A DNA stretch of 64,000 nucleotides from Phormidesmis priestleyi BC1401 (GTDB taxonomy: Bacteria; Cyanobacteriota; Cyanobacteriia; Leptolyngbyales; Leptolyngbyaceae), in the NCBI RefSeq assembly GCF_001650195.1, contig NZ_LXYR01000005.1, positions 1-64,000 of the forward strand. Reading direction: 5' to 3'. Below the pieces are notes generated by a model, which saw nothing but the letters and a program-made list of their open reading frames with translations, did no database searches and was not told the origin of the DNA. Shown in pieces: positions 17,589-25,767 of the stretch; position 1 is the stretch's first letter, and the number at the start of each line of letters is the position of its first letter. A program made the position numbers and the translations under genes.

Positions 17589-17798
17589 CTACATTTGCAG
17601 CAAATCTTGCTGATATAACATTGCCCACTCAAGGACTAATTTTTGGGCGCGACTCGGCAAATCTCCCTCTATGATTTCAAGTAACTCAACGTCTACCAGC
17701 GCGTTATACTCACCGTAGATTGCATGAAAATGAGGCGGAGGGTGATCGCCAAAGAATACCTTAATCACAATTCCATAAAACCGTGCGATCTCTGGCAT
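17589..17798 (-). CDS. DUF4160 domain protein
   Basis: A 69-aa protein starting MPEIARFYGIVIKVFFGDH, followed by PPPHFHAIYGEYNALVD; this is the DUF4160 signature with the PPHFH motif. I chose the inner ATG at 17798 because family members start MPEI. It is first in a two-gene unit with DUF2442. The function of the pair is not established. Confidence 0.85.
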   Translation of the reverse strand: MPEIARFYGIVIKVFFGDHPPPHFHAIYGEYNALVDVELLEIIEGDLPSRAQKLVLEWAMLYQQDLLQM

Positions 17799-17965
17799 AA
17801 CCGCGTTTGACAGCAAATGATGAATTTCCTTTATTCTACCAAAGCGCGATCGCCATTTTGTCGCACAGTTTCTAATGCAGATACCACTCCTAAAGCTGAA
17901 TTAAACCGAAAAAGTAACCAGGGATGTAGGATAAATCAAATCACTCACGTTAGGGCAAGAAACCT

Positions 17966-18337
17966 GTGGCTCGAAAACGCTTCATCATTGAAATGGGAAT
18001 GGGAGTCGATCAACATGGGCAAGAACCCACGGTTGCGGCGGCTCGTGCGGTGAGAAACGCGATCGCTCACAATGCGCTCCCTGGGATCTGGGAAGTTGCG
18101 GGGTTAGACCATCCTGATCAAATGATTGTCGAAGTGCAGGTTGCCGTTCCCTACCCCGAACAGGTCAGAGAGGCAGACGTGTTGGCGGTTTTACCGTTTG
18201 GACGAAAGACTCTCACCGTCGAGGCAGGCGGCATGATCGTGCAAGGGCGAGCGATCGCAGAATTTAACGACAAAAATGATGAAATGATAATCGCAGTCGC
18301 TGCCGTGACGGTGTATATCGAGAAAGAAGACTCTTAA
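17966..18337 (+). CDS. Lin0512-family conserved protein
   Basis: A 123-aa protein starting at GTG: MARKRFIIEMGMGVDQHGQE, then TVAAARAVRNAI, matching the Lin0512 family found in Firmicutes and cyanobacteria. Members are small, probably oligomeric cytosolic proteins of unknown function. Its last 4 bases overlap the end of the convergent carotenoid oxygenase gene. I see no clear ribosome-binding site, so the exact start is uncertain. Confidence 0.75.
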   Translation: MARKRFIIEMGMGVDQHGQEPTVAAARAVRNAIAHNALPGIWEVAGLDHPDQMIVEVQVAVPYPEQVREADVLAVLPFGRKTLTVEAGGMIVQGRAIAEFNDKNDEMIIAVAAVTVYIEKEDS

Positions 18338-19755
18338 GCAGGCTTCCAAGTGCCGTGAAATCCAAATGGAATCACTTCGGGTAATGCTAGACGGCACACA
18401 GGCGAATCGTCGAGGTGATCGCTGTCGAAAACCCAAACCTCGCTACGATCGAGCGTTCCATCATACACCACGGTGACAATCCAACCTTGATTAGGGTTCT
18501 CAGCATCCGGTGCATAGATCGGCTCCATTGGGTAGAGATTTTCACCTAAATCAGCTTCCATTAGCTCTCCAGTGGTTTGATCAAATCGAGCGATCGCGCC
18601 AAACCAATCCTGAGCCGGATCAACGCCTTGACGACGCAGTGATAAATAGGTGTGGGGCGCAGGTTGACCCACATCATGAGGCTTCACCACCGGAAATTCG
18701 CAGAAGCGATCGAGGAGTTGATGGGTCTCGATTACGTTTCCAGCCACTGGATTCAAGCGCACTTGCCACAGCGTTGACTTAGCGGATGTGTGAGTTTTAC
18801 CTGTCGCGACTTCTTTGAGATATTGATTCGTGTCAAAGTTGTCATACCGAACAGTATTCACAACTACGTCACCGTCAGCATTCACAAAGCCATTGCCAAA
18901 GTGCCACTGATACCAGGGTTCTGTTTCACCTTGGCTGACTAGAGTTAGAGAAGTCCGATCGAAGACTAAAATCTGTGTTCCGAGTTCTGGCTTCCACTCA
19001 AAAGAGTCACTAAAACTTTTGAGCCTGAGCAGCAGCGGCAACACACTCAACCGCACGGGCGCAATGAAGAAGATCAAATATTGCCCCGCCATCACAAAAT
19101 CGTGAATCAACGGCAAGCCATCTAGCTTAACGCTGCCTTTTTGCTTGAGTTTGCCACTCGCGTCAAGGCGATAGACATTCAGCGTCGCCTCTTTGCCAAA
19201 GCTCACCCCAAAATTAAACGCATCACCCGTTTTCGAGTCACGTTTAGGATGGGCAGAAAACGGTAGCGACTTCGGCAACCCGCCTAAGTCATCCAGTCCA
19301 CGCGTTTCGAGAGTGTCTAAATCGAGCGCGTAAGGATGTCCTCCTTCCCACAGAGCAAGCAGCCGATCGGGAAATGCCAACACTGAGGTATTCCCCGCAT
19401 TCTTGGTTGCCTTAAATCGATCCCAAATCGCTCCCGGCGGATTCATCCCATAGCCACCGTAAATAAATCGCCCCGCTTTTTCCTCTGCTTGATATTCAGC
19501 CGATTGGATGTAGCGATAAACGCCCGTCGCCCCCACATCAGTGAAATGAACGCCCAAAATTGCCCCGTCGCCATCAAACCAGTGCCCGACGCGCTGCCCG
19601 ACGCGCTCTAGTCGAGCCGCGCCGTTGCGATAGAGCGATCCGCGTAACCCAGCCGGAATGGCTCCCGACAAAATCGATAATGAGGTCTGCTCGAATCCTC
19701 TTGCAGTATGCAATACCGCCTTTGCCCAGGGTTTGGTTTTAGAAGAACTAATCAC
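18334..19755 (-). CDS. Carotenoid oxygenase (apocarotenoid-cleaving, RPE65 family)
   Basis: A 473-aa iron-dependent dioxygenase. The four iron-ligand histidines are recognisable in SAHPKRD, LIHDFVM, WHFGNGF and FGFHGTW near the C-terminus; GSLYRNGAARLERVG and HWFDGDGAI are typical N-terminal family segments. The closest known group is the cyanobacterial apocarotenoid-15,15'-oxygenase, which makes retinal-type products; substrate cannot be read from the sequence. Translation probably starts at the GTG at 19755, with AAGGAG about 10 bases upstream. A divergent PadR-like gene and shared palindromes in the 167-base gap suggest direct regulation. Confidence 0.9.
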   Translation of the reverse strand: MISSSKTKPWAKAVLHTARGFEQTSLSILSGAIPAGLRGSLYRNGAARLERVGQRVGHWFDGDGAILGVHFTDVGATGVYRYIQSAEYQAEEKAGRFIYGGYGMNPPGAIWDRFKATKNAGNTSVLAFPDRLLALWEGGHPYALDLDTLETRGLDDLGGLPKSLPFSAHPKRDSKTGDAFNFGVSFGKEATLNVYRLDASGKLKQKGSVKLDGLPLIHDFVMAGQYLIFFIAPVRLSVLPLLLRLKSFSDSFEWKPELGTQILVFDRTSLTLVSQGETEPWYQWHFGNGFVNADGDVVVNTVRYDNFDTNQYLKEVATGKTHTSAKSTLWQVRLNPVAGNVIETHQLLDRFCEFPVVKPHDVGQPAPHTYLSLRRQGVDPAQDWFGAIARFDQTTGELMEADLGENLYPMEPIYAPDAENPNQGWIVTVVYDGTLDRSEVWVFDSDHLDDSPVCRLALPEVIPFGFHGTWKPA

Positions 19756-19823
19756 GATCGTGCATCTCCTTGGTAGTGGTGTCAGTTTAGCGTTTCAAAG
19801 CAAAAGCTCTTTGAGACGCTATT

Positions 19824-19906
19824 ATGCAATTAGTTGCATTAATTGATTCAAGTATTATGCAATTAGTTGAATATGTCAATTAGTAAATATGCAATAAATT
19901 GTATAT
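19824..19906. promoter_or_regulatory. Three related palindromic sites, candidate PadR operators
   Basis: ATGCAATTAGTTGCAT (19824-19839) is an inverted repeat with a 4-base centre. ATGCAATTAGTTGAATAT (19857-19874) and ATATGCAATAAATTGTATAT (19887-19906) are variants of it. They lie about 33 bases apart in the intergenic region between the divergent carotenoid oxygenase and PadR genes; the last is 5 bases before the GGAGA ribosome-binding site of padR. The arrangement fits autoregulation plus control of the oxygenase. Confidence 0.6.
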
Positions 19907-19922
19907 CTAAGGAGAAACTTCG

Positions 19923-20477
19923 ATGGCACTTGCCCACGCAATTTTGGCAGCGTTAGTTCATCAACCCCGCAGTGGCTACGATCTGACCAAATATTTTGAA
20001 CGCTCAATCGGGTTTTTCTGGAACGCCAGCCATCAGCAAATTTATCGCGAACTCGCTAAACTCGAAGCCCAAAACTGGATCGACTCTGAAGCGATCGCTC
20101 AGGCAAGTCGCCCCGATAAAAAGCTCTACCACCTGACTCCATTAGGTCACCAACACTTGACCCAATGGGTTGCTGAACCTTGCGAGGCTGTAGCGATGAA
20201 AGATGATCTATTGGTCAAAGTGTTTGTCGGTAGCCTCGTTTCTACCTCCGTGATTGAGCAAGAATTAGCGCGACATCGACAGCTTCACTCAGAAAAATTG
20301 GCAACCTACAAAACCATTCAGCAGGAATATTTTCAGGCTCCTCGGCAGCTACCAGAAGTCGATTTATTTCCCTATCTCACCCTGCGACGGGGCATTCGTC
20401 ACGAGCAAGAATGGATCGATTGGTGCGATGAAGCGCTCGAACTGTTGACGAAACGTTCGGATGACAAGCCTGTCTGA
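19923..20477 (+). CDS. PadR-family transcriptional regulator
   Basis: A 184-aa regulator. The N-terminal winged helix reads ALAHAILAALVHQPRSGYDL, then NASHQQIYRELAKLEAQNWI and a LTPLGHQHLTQW wing; the C-terminal helices (90-180) form the PadR dimer region. Such proteins usually repress a neighbouring detoxification or metabolism gene until a ligand binds. A GGAGA ribosome-binding site is 7 bases upstream. The divergent carotenoid oxygenase is the obvious candidate target; the ligand is unknown. Confidence 0.9.
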   Translation: MALAHAILAALVHQPRSGYDLTKYFERSIGFFWNASHQQIYRELAKLEAQNWIDSEAIAQASRPDKKLYHLTPLGHQHLTQWVAEPCEAVAMKDDLLVKVFVGSLVSTSVIEQELARHRQLHSEKLATYKTIQQEYFQAPRQLPEVDLFPYLTLRRGIRHEQEWIDWCDEALELLTKRSDDKPV

Positions 20478-20498
20478 TAAAATAGCGGCGTTGTCACC

Positions 20499-21014
20499 AT
20501 GTGTACGGCATTGAGTCAGTCGATTGATCTACCAAAAGTCGATGATTTTTTACAAGAGCTAGCCACCATTCAGCAAACAGGTTCTAAACGGATCGCCCTG
20601 CTGGGTTCTCGGCACGTGCCCATCACTCACCAAAACTTGATTGAGATGATGAGCTATGCCCTGGTTTTAGAAGGAAATCGTCTCATCACATCCGGTTCTA
20701 CAGGAACAAATTTTGCGGCAATTCGGGGGGCGTTGCGTGCCGATCCCAGCTTGCTGACGGTAATCTTGCCCCAAACGATGGATCGCCAGCCGCGTGAATC
20801 TCGCGAACAGCTTGAAAACGTCATGCACCTGGTCGAAAACCCTGAGAATAATAGTCTCTCTCTCGCCGAAGCCAGTGCTTTGTGCAATCAAGAGATTATT
20901 TCTCGGTGTCAGCAGCTCATTGGGTTTGCGTTTCACGACAGCCGGACGTTGCTGCAAACCTGCCAAGACGCGGAAGATCAGCGCAAAATTGTGACGTTGT
21001 TTTATTTCGATTAG
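20499..21014 (+). CDS. DprA/LOG-like nucleotide-binding protein
   Basis: A 171-aa Rossmann-fold protein. It has KRIALLGSRHVPITHQNL near the start and LITSGSTGTNFAAIRGAL in the middle, the pattern of the DNA-processing/DprA and LOG-like families (Gly-Ser-Arg and Ser-Gly-x-x-G loops). It is much shorter than true DprA and lacks its C-terminal domain, so a role in natural transformation should not be assumed. It lies 21 bases after padR and 10 bases before the MAPEG gene, possibly one transcript. Confidence 0.65.
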   Translation: MCTALSQSIDLPKVDDFLQELATIQQTGSKRIALLGSRHVPITHQNLIEMMSYALVLEGNRLITSGSTGTNFAAIRGALRADPSLLTVILPQTMDRQPRESREQLENVMHLVENPENNSLSLAEASALCNQEIISRCQQLIGFAFHDSRTLLQTCQDAEDQRKIVTLFYFD

Positions 21015-21024
21015 GAAATCACGA

Positions 21025-21456
21025 ATGAGCCTGTTTGGACTGTCTACTCCGACGATTTTGTTAGGGGCGATCGCTGCCGCTGCCGTTCTGGTCTATCTTC
21101 CTTTTCTCGCAGTGGGATACGCCCGTGTCACCATTGGCTACGACAAAACCATGATGGCAGCTCCTCGCGCTGCCTTTGACAAGCTGCCTGCGTTTGGGCA
21201 ACGGGCAACGTGGGCACACCAAAACTCATGGGAGTCGTTCACGCTGTTTAGCGTCGCAGCACTGATGGCATACGTTACAGGTCAAACCTCCGAGTCAGTA
21301 GCTTGGGCAGCGATCGCCTATCTCCCTATCCGGTTGCTCTACTCGGTGGCTTATATTTTTAACGTGCCTTTGCTGCGATCGCTAATGTTTGCGCTTGGAT
21401 CAACGTGCATTTTCACCTTGATCGCAGCCAGCATTACCAGCACCATTAAGGGATAG
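21025..21456 (+). CDS. MAPEG-family membrane protein
   Basis: A 143-aa integral membrane protein with four hydrophobic segments. The region RAAFDKLPAFGQRATWAHQNSWESF contains the N/Q-rich MAPEG loop used for glutathione or quinone-type ligands. MAPEG proteins include glutathione S-transferases and related enzymes; the cyanobacterial short form has no proven substrate. It starts 10 bases after the DprA/LOG-like gene. Confidence 0.85.
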   Translation: MSLFGLSTPTILLGAIAAAAVLVYLPFLAVGYARVTIGYDKTMMAAPRAAFDKLPAFGQRATWAHQNSWESFTLFSVAALMAYVTGQTSESVAWAAIAYLPIRLLYSVAYIFNVPLLRSLMFALGSTCIFTLIAASITSTIKG

Positions 21457-21496
21457 TGATTGCCCCTGATCTCCAACCTCTGCCCCCTAATTTCTT

Positions 21497-21988
21497 ATGG
21501 CTTCAACTTTTTCTTTTGATGTGGTTAGCGACTTCGATCGCCAGGAACTCGTCAACGCGGTTGATCAAACCAACCGAGAGATCATTGCTCGCTATGATCT
21601 CAAAGACACCAAAACCACGCTGGAGTTAGGTGAAGATGCGATCGTCGTCAGCACCGACAGCGAATTCACGCTAGATGCGATTCAGACGATTTTGCAAATA
21701 AAATCTGCCAAGCGTAATTTGTCGCTCAAGATTTTTGATTATGGCAAAGTCGAGTCTGCTAGTGGCAACCGAGTTCGGCAAGAAATCAAGCTCAAAAAAG
21801 GCATCAGCCAAGAAGTCGCCAAGCAAATCACAAAGCTGATTCGAGACGAGTTTAAAAAGGTGCAAGGCTCGATTCAGGGCGATGCAGTGCGCGTGTCTGC
21901 CAAAGACAAAGATGACCTGCAATCCGTGATGCAGCGATTAAAACAAGAAGATTATCCAATGGCGTTGCAGTTTAATAACTATCGCTAG
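21497..21988 (+). CDS. yajQ: YajQ-family nucleotide-binding protein
   Basis: A 163-aa protein starting [20 protein letters not shown], with [19 protein letters not shown] and a C-terminal [17 protein letters not shown]; these are diagnostic of YajQ. It has two ferredoxin-like halves. Some homologues bind cyclic di-GMP and act with a regulator, others bind tRNA or nucleotides; which applies here is open. Length is normal. Confidence 0.93.
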   Translation: MASTFSFDVVSDFDRQELVNAVDQTNREIIARYDLKDTKTTLELGEDAIVVSTDSEFTLDAIQTILQIKSAKRNLSLKIFDYGKVESASGNRVRQEIKLKKGISQEVAKQITKLIRDEFKKVQGSIQGDAVRVSAKDKDDLQSVMQRLKQEDYPMALQFNNYR

Positions 21989-22074
21989 TTTGATTCCAAC
22001 TTGGGCACAATAGGCGCGGTCTATGGATATCCCAAAAACCATTAGACCGAGCGAACACTCATTCAAGAGGAATT

Positions 22075-22545
22075 ATGCCCAAGCGTCGGTTGCCAAGTGG
22101 GGGAACTCAAAGTCAAGTCGCATTAAAGCCAGAAGTCGCAATCGCGGCGATCGCCATCTTTTCTGCCTATGCGGATGGAGATGGTGTCAGCGAAGACGAA
22201 GGCTACGCGCTGGATGAAATGCTCTCAGGCATTAACTTGTATGAAGAGTATTCGGACGAAGATCTGCAAGAGCTAGGCGCAAAAGTTGGCGCGATGGTTC
22301 GAGAAGACGGCGCTGATGCAGTGTTTGCCCAAGCGATCGAATCGTTGTCCGATCACGATCTAAAAGAAACCGCGTTTATCGTGGCAATGGTGGTTCTTGC
22401 GATTGATGGAGAAGTCCCTGAAGCAGAAGAGGAGTATCTGGAAGATTTGCGTCTGGCTCTGAAGATCTCTGACGATCGAGCGCAAGAACTCGCAGATGAG
22501 TTATTTTCTGAAGAAGATGAAGAATCTGAAGAAGATGAAGAGTAG
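22075..22545 (+). CDS. TerB-like acidic helical protein
   Basis: A 156-aa protein of the TerB (tellurite-resistance B-like) helical fold. It has KPEVAIAAIAIFSAYADGDG, then LKETAFIVAMVVLAIDGEVP and EEYLEDLRLAL: two repeats with acidic metal-binding positions. The last 15 residues are almost all Glu/Asp/Ser. The TerB-like fold is used in stress and membrane-associated complexes; no other ter genes are nearby. A strong terminator follows, then the metallothionein gene, so a link to metal stress is tempting but only positional. Confidence 0.8.
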   Translation: MPKRRLPSGGTQSQVALKPEVAIAAIAIFSAYADGDGVSEDEGYALDEMLSGINLYEEYSDEDLQELGAKVGAMVREDGADAVFAQAIESLSDHDLKETAFIVAMVVLAIDGEVPEAEEEYLEDLRLALKISDDRAQELADELFSEEDEESEEDEE

Positions 22546-22561
22546 GGATTGAAACGCGATC

Positions 22562-22594
22562 GCAGGGAGCACTCAAATCTGCTCCCTGCTTTTT
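22562..22594 (+). terminator. Terminator of the TerB-like gene
   Basis: A 10-bp perfect stem, GCAGGGAGCA (22562-22571) with TGCTCCCTGC (22580-22589), 8-base loop, then TTTTT. A textbook intrinsic terminator, so smtA needs its own promoter. Confidence 0.92.
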
Positions 22595-22609
22595 AATTTA
22601 ATTAATATC

Positions 22610-22623
22610 TGAATAGCTGTTCA
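22610..22623. promoter_or_regulatory. SmtB/ArsR-type operator upstream of the metallothionein gene
   Basis: TGAATAGCTGTTCA is a 6-2-6 imperfect palindrome close to the SmtB/ZiaR site (TGAACA..TGTTCA; one mismatch). It lies 40 bases before the smtA start codon, in the promoter zone. Zn-free SmtB-like repressors bind such sites and release them when metal is present. No smtB-like gene is adjacent, so the regulator would act from elsewhere. Confidence 0.75.
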
Positions 22624-22662
22624 TACGTTATGATAAGAGTATAAATTTAGAGGAATTTAATC

Positions 22663-22830
22663 ATGGCTGCTACAGTTACCCAAATGAAATGTGCTTGTGA
22701 GCCTTGCCTGTGCGTCGTTACGACAGAAGGTGCAGTCCAAAAAGATGGCAAACTCTATTGCAGCGACGTGTGTGCTGATGGTCATCCCAATGGGCACGGC
22801 GACTGCGGACACAAAGGCTGCACCTGTTAA
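22663..22830 (+). CDS. smtA: Cyanobacterial metallothionein SmtA
   Basis: A 55-aa cysteine-rich protein starting MAATVTQMKCACEPCLCVV and ending GCGHKGCTC-like (here DCGHKGCTC). It keeps the KCACEPCLC and YCS.VCADGH signatures of SmtA, with nine cysteines plus histidines that hold a Zn cluster. SmtA buffers zinc and cadmium in the cytosol. A GAGG box lies about 10 bases before the ATG. An SmtB-like operator is upstream and a terminator downstream, so it is a single-gene, metal-inducible unit. Confidence 0.95.
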   Translation: MAATVTQMKCACEPCLCVVTTEGAVQKDGKLYCSDVCADGHPNGHGDCGHKGCTC

Positions 22831-22891
22831 TCAAAACCGACGGAACAAGGGAAAACGTATTCTTCGTTCCGTTATAATTTCATCAAAAAGT

Positions 22892-22933
22892 AGGGTAGAA
22901 GGTAACTTGATATCGCCTTCTGCCCTGCTTTTT
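22892..22933 (+). terminator. Terminator of smtA
   Basis: AGGGTAGAAGG (22892-22902) pairs with CCTTCTGCCCT (22916-22926) with one G-T pair, then GCTTTTT. A weaker hairpin (22840-22846 with 22866-22872) precedes it. It lies just before the convergent hemL end. Confidence 0.8.
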
Positions 22934-22941
22934 GCTGAATT

Positions 22942-24240
22942 TTAGAGTTGAGACATCACGGCTTTTGCGGCAGCGATCGTGCGATCGACATCCTCATCGG
23001 TATGAGCCAGCGAGGTGAATCCGGCTTCAAACTGAGACGGGGCGAGGTAAATTCCTTGCTCTAGCATGGCGCGATGAAACCGCCCAAACTTAGCTAAATC
23101 ACACTTCTTAGCGTCTTCATAGTTATGAACCGGTCCTTCGGTGAAGAAGAAGCCGAACATTCCACTGATCGAACCGCCACACGCGGCATGACCTGTGTCT
23201 TTAGCGGCTTGAAGAAGTCCGTTGACTAAGCGGGTGGTGACGCGATCGAGCTGCTCATACGTCCCCGGCTGGCGCAATAGTTCCAATGTTTTGATTCCTG
23301 CCGCCATCGCGAGAGGGTTGCCAGACAGCGTTCCTGCTTGATACATCGGACCTGCGGGAGCAACCATTGCCATAATGTCTCTGCGTCCGCCATAAGCGCC
23401 GACGGGCAACCCGCCCCCAATCACTTTTCCTAACGTCGTCAAATCGGGCGTGATGCCAAACTTCTCTTGTGCGCCACCGTAGGCGATGCGGAATCCGGTC
23501 ATCACTTCGTCAAAGATCAGCAGCGCATCATTTTCGCGAGTCAATTCTCGCAGACCTGCCAAAAAGCCACTATCGGGAGGAATAAAGCCCGCGTTGCCGA
23601 CTACAGGTTCTAAAATTACGCCTGCAATCTCACCAGGATTAGCTGCAAACAGAGCTTTCACTGCTTCCAAATCATTAAAAGGCGCAGTCAGCGTGTTGTT
23701 GGTCGTCGATTTAGGAACACCCGGAGAATCAGGTAAGCCGAGCGTCGCCACTCCAGAACCCGCTTTCACGAGAAACATATCGGCGTGACCGTGATAGCAG
23801 CCCTCAAATTTGATCATTTTCTCACGTCCGGTAAACGCTCGCATCAGCCGCAAGACCGACATACAAGCCTCAGTTCCCGAATTGACGAATCGCACCATTT
23901 CCACACTGGGAACGGCATCAATGACCATTTCAGCCAAGACATTTTCTAGGGCATTTGGAGCGCCGAAACTGGTGCCCTTTTCTAACGTTTCGTGAAGCGT
24001 TTTTAACACTTCGGGGTGCGCGTGACCGCAGATTGCCGGACCCCAAGAGCCGATGTAGTCAATATATCGGTTGCCATCGACATCCCACGCGTATGCGCCT
24101 TTGACGTGATCGAACACGATCGGCTGTCCGCCCACCGACTTAAACGCGCGCACCGGGGAACTCACTCCACCCGGCATCAGCGTTTGGGCAGCAGCAAAGA
24201 TTTCTTCTGATTTTGTCGTTCTCAATGTGCCTGTGATCAA
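22942..24240 (-). CDS. hemL: Glutamate-1-semialdehyde 2,1-aminomutase
   Basis: A 432-aa PLP enzyme that converts glutamate-1-semialdehyde to 5-aminolevulinate, feeding heme, chlorophyll and bilin synthesis. Markers are [15 protein letters not shown] at the N-terminus, [20 protein letters not shown] for the PLP ring Asp, and [18 protein letters not shown] containing the Schiff-base lysine. Length is typical. It stands alone, with an upstream gap of about 150 bases to the divergent ChaB-like gene. Confidence 0.97.
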   Translation of the reverse strand: MITGTLRTTKSEEIFAAAQTLMPGGVSSPVRAFKSVGGQPIVFDHVKGAYAWDVDGNRYIDYIGSWGPAICGHAHPEVLKTLHETLEKGTSFGAPNALENVLAEMVIDAVPSVEMVRFVNSGTEACMSVLRLMRAFTGREKMIKFEGCYHGHADMFLVKAGSGVATLGLPDSPGVPKSTTNNTLTAPFNDLEAVKALFAANPGEIAGVILEPVVGNAGFIPPDSGFLAGLRELTRENDALLIFDEVMTGFRIAYGGAQEKFGITPDLTTLGKVIGGGLPVGAYGGRRDIMAMVAPAGPMYQAGTLSGNPLAMAAGIKTLELLRQPGTYEQLDRVTTRLVNGLLQAAKDTGHAACGGSISGMFGFFFTEGPVHNYEDAKKCDLAKFGRFHRAMLEQGIYLAPSQFEAGFTSLAHTDEDVDRTIAAAKAVMSQL

Positions 24241-24391
24241 AGTTTTCTCCTTAAATCTCTCGATCGCTCTGCAATAGTCTTGGGCAACACTCCCTGAGTC
24301 TTATCACCAAAGATATTCCTCAAGGTAGGCAGATTTCTGAATGCAAGCAAGCCATACTAACTAATTATCTCACTTACCGGAGGCGGCTAGA

Positions 24392-24613
24392 ATGTCGTAC
24401 CAAAACAATCAGGAGTTGCCTGCGAGTATTCGCACTCAGCTTTCTGAAACAGCTCAACACTTTTATAGCGTAGCGTTTAACTCGGCTCTTCAGTGGTATG
24501 GCGACGAGACAAAAGCGCATCAAATCGCCTGGAGCGCGGTTAGAAATCAAGCGGTAAGCTTGAATAGCGGGATTTCCTCAGAACCCTGTCTTGCGGTTGT
24601 CGAAGTGGGTTGA
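24392..24613 (+). CDS. ChaB-like small protein
   Basis: A 73-aa protein reading ELPASIRTQLSETAQHFYSVAFNSALQWYG, then AHQIAWSAVRNQ. The ChaB fold pattern is clear (LP..., A...Y..AFN.A, H..AW.AV). ChaB proteins were named for cation transport regulation in E. coli, but their biochemical role is unclear. The C-terminal 18 residues are not conserved. The ribosome-binding site CCGGAGG is about 9 bases before the ATG. Confidence 0.75.
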   Translation: MSYQNNQELPASIRTQLSETAQHFYSVAFNSALQWYGDETKAHQIAWSAVRNQAVSLNSGISSEPCLAVVEVG

Positions 24614-24874
24614 TTTCTTGATTTTTTAGTTCGGTCTTTAAATTGTAAATTTTTGAGGCATTTGCCTCGCGGTTGATTGAGGAGAGCTTTCAAATTAGTT
24701 GAAGCAAAAAATATGGGAGTGCGATTTTGCTGAAGAGCGATCGTGCTCCTATTTTGCATGAATGTCTCAACCTGTAGCAAGAGTTTTTGATCGGATACAC
24801 TTTGAAAGAACTCAACCAGGAGATATGTTCTGTCGTACATTATCGTAGTCATTCGCAATGACCAGGGAGTAAGT

Positions 24875-25156
24875 ATGTCCTCGATCTCAGGACAACCGAT
24901 CGTTGTACTGCTAACTTCAGACGGACAAGTTATTGATCAACAGCCCGTTAGAATCACTGTCGCCGATGCAATTTTCTCAAATTTGCCAGCAGGTCGTTAC
25001 ACTGTGATTGCGCGCCACCCTTCCCTCAATCCTACAGAAGCACGCCAGGATATTCTACTGGCAGATAACACGATGCTTGGCATAAAGTATTTCTACACTG
25101 AGGTTGAGAGGCAACTGTTAAAAACAGAAATATTAGAGAGGCGATTAGATGTCTGA
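24875..25156 (+). CDS. Small beta-rich hypothetical protein
   Basis: A 93-aa protein, MSSISGQPIVVLLTSDGQVI then ITVADAIFSNLPAGRYTVIAR and a C-terminal helix. The middle resembles a small carboxypeptidase-regulatory/prealbumin-like beta domain (NLPAGRYTV), but I do not recognise a named family. It overlaps the next gene by 8 bases, so the two are translationally coupled. Confidence 0.6.
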   Translation: MSSISGQPIVVLLTSDGQVIDQQPVRITVADAIFSNLPAGRYTVIARHPSLNPTEARQDILLADNTMLGIKYFYTEVERQLLKTEILERRLDV

Positions 25157-25361
25157 ACTGAAACGACACGCTGTTGATCCTGAGTCAATTGAGGCTTATC
25201 GAATTCGAGTCTTGTTTCACTGCGAGGAGTTGCATCGGGAGAAACACGCCGCTACTCGCGCAATGATCGCTCTCTATCTAGCAGAAGCCGCAGCAACCCT
25301 AGCTCGGCTGGAGGTAGAAGAGGCACAAAAGACTGCCGCGATTGGGGCTTCACCCATTTAG
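25149..25361 (+). CDS. Small helical hypothetical protein
   Basis: A 70-aa, mostly helical protein rich in Ala, Glu and Arg (CEELHREKHAATRAMIALYL). It is the second gene of a coupled pair with the beta-rich protein upstream (8-base overlap). I do not recognise it. The pair's size and overlap are compatible with an adaptor or toxin-antitoxin-like function, but nothing specific is visible. Confidence 0.6.
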   Translation: MSELKRHAVDPESIEAYRIRVLFHCEELHREKHAATRAMIALYLAEAAATLARLEVEEAQKTAAIGASPI

Positions 25362-25368
25362 CGATTAG

Positions 25369-25683
25369 TCATCTGTCAAACTCGCTCTCGGTGTCAGCAT
25401 CTTCGGATTCATAACCATATTCGGAAAGGAATAGCTCTATTCCTAGATCGTTCATAATCCGCACCATTTCCGTATTTATGACTGCACCTCCCCCAGAGGC
25501 ATCCCTGCGCGTCACAAAGCCTATATCGGCGACGTAGCTTCCCTTCTCGATTTTTCCTTCAATCTGTTTCAACCAATCTGATAAGTAGTCAACCTGCTCT
25601 GCAATATTCCAATTTTGGTCGCACAGCCATGCAATTCCCTCTCTCGGTCTCGATTCATCCATAGAATAAAAACTTATTGGCAT
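25369..25683 (-). CDS. Hypothetical acidic protein
   Basis: About 104 aa: MPISFYSMDESRPREGIAWL, an amphipathic stretch WNIAEQVDYLSDWLKQIEGK, and an acidic C-terminus (SEYGYESEDADTESEFD). I chose the ATG at 25683 because a GGAGAAG box lies 8-9 bases upstream; a longer start at 25719 is possible. No family recognised. It ends 7 bases from the convergent small gene. Confidence 0.55.
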   Translation of the reverse strand: MPISFYSMDESRPREGIAWLCDQNWNIAEQVDYLSDWLKQIEGKIEKGSYVADIGFVTRRDASGGGAVINTEMVRIMNDLGIELFLSEYGYESEDADTESEFDR

Positions 25684-25767
25684 CTGTTCTTCTCCAACTG
25701 CATCAGCAGTGTGCCTCATCAGCCAATGGTAAACTGTAATCCGCCCAATGATTAGCCTCTCGTTGCC

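Noticed and set aside
19741-19763. Five-codon leader-like frame (MHDRD) overlapping the carotenoid oxygenase start
   Set aside because: An ATG lies between AAGGAG and the GTG start, but the frame is only five codons long and there is no sign of attenuation.
22691-22945. 84-codon plus-strand frame
   Set aside because: It is a shifted reading of smtA and its terminators. The smtA frame has all metallothionein motifs.
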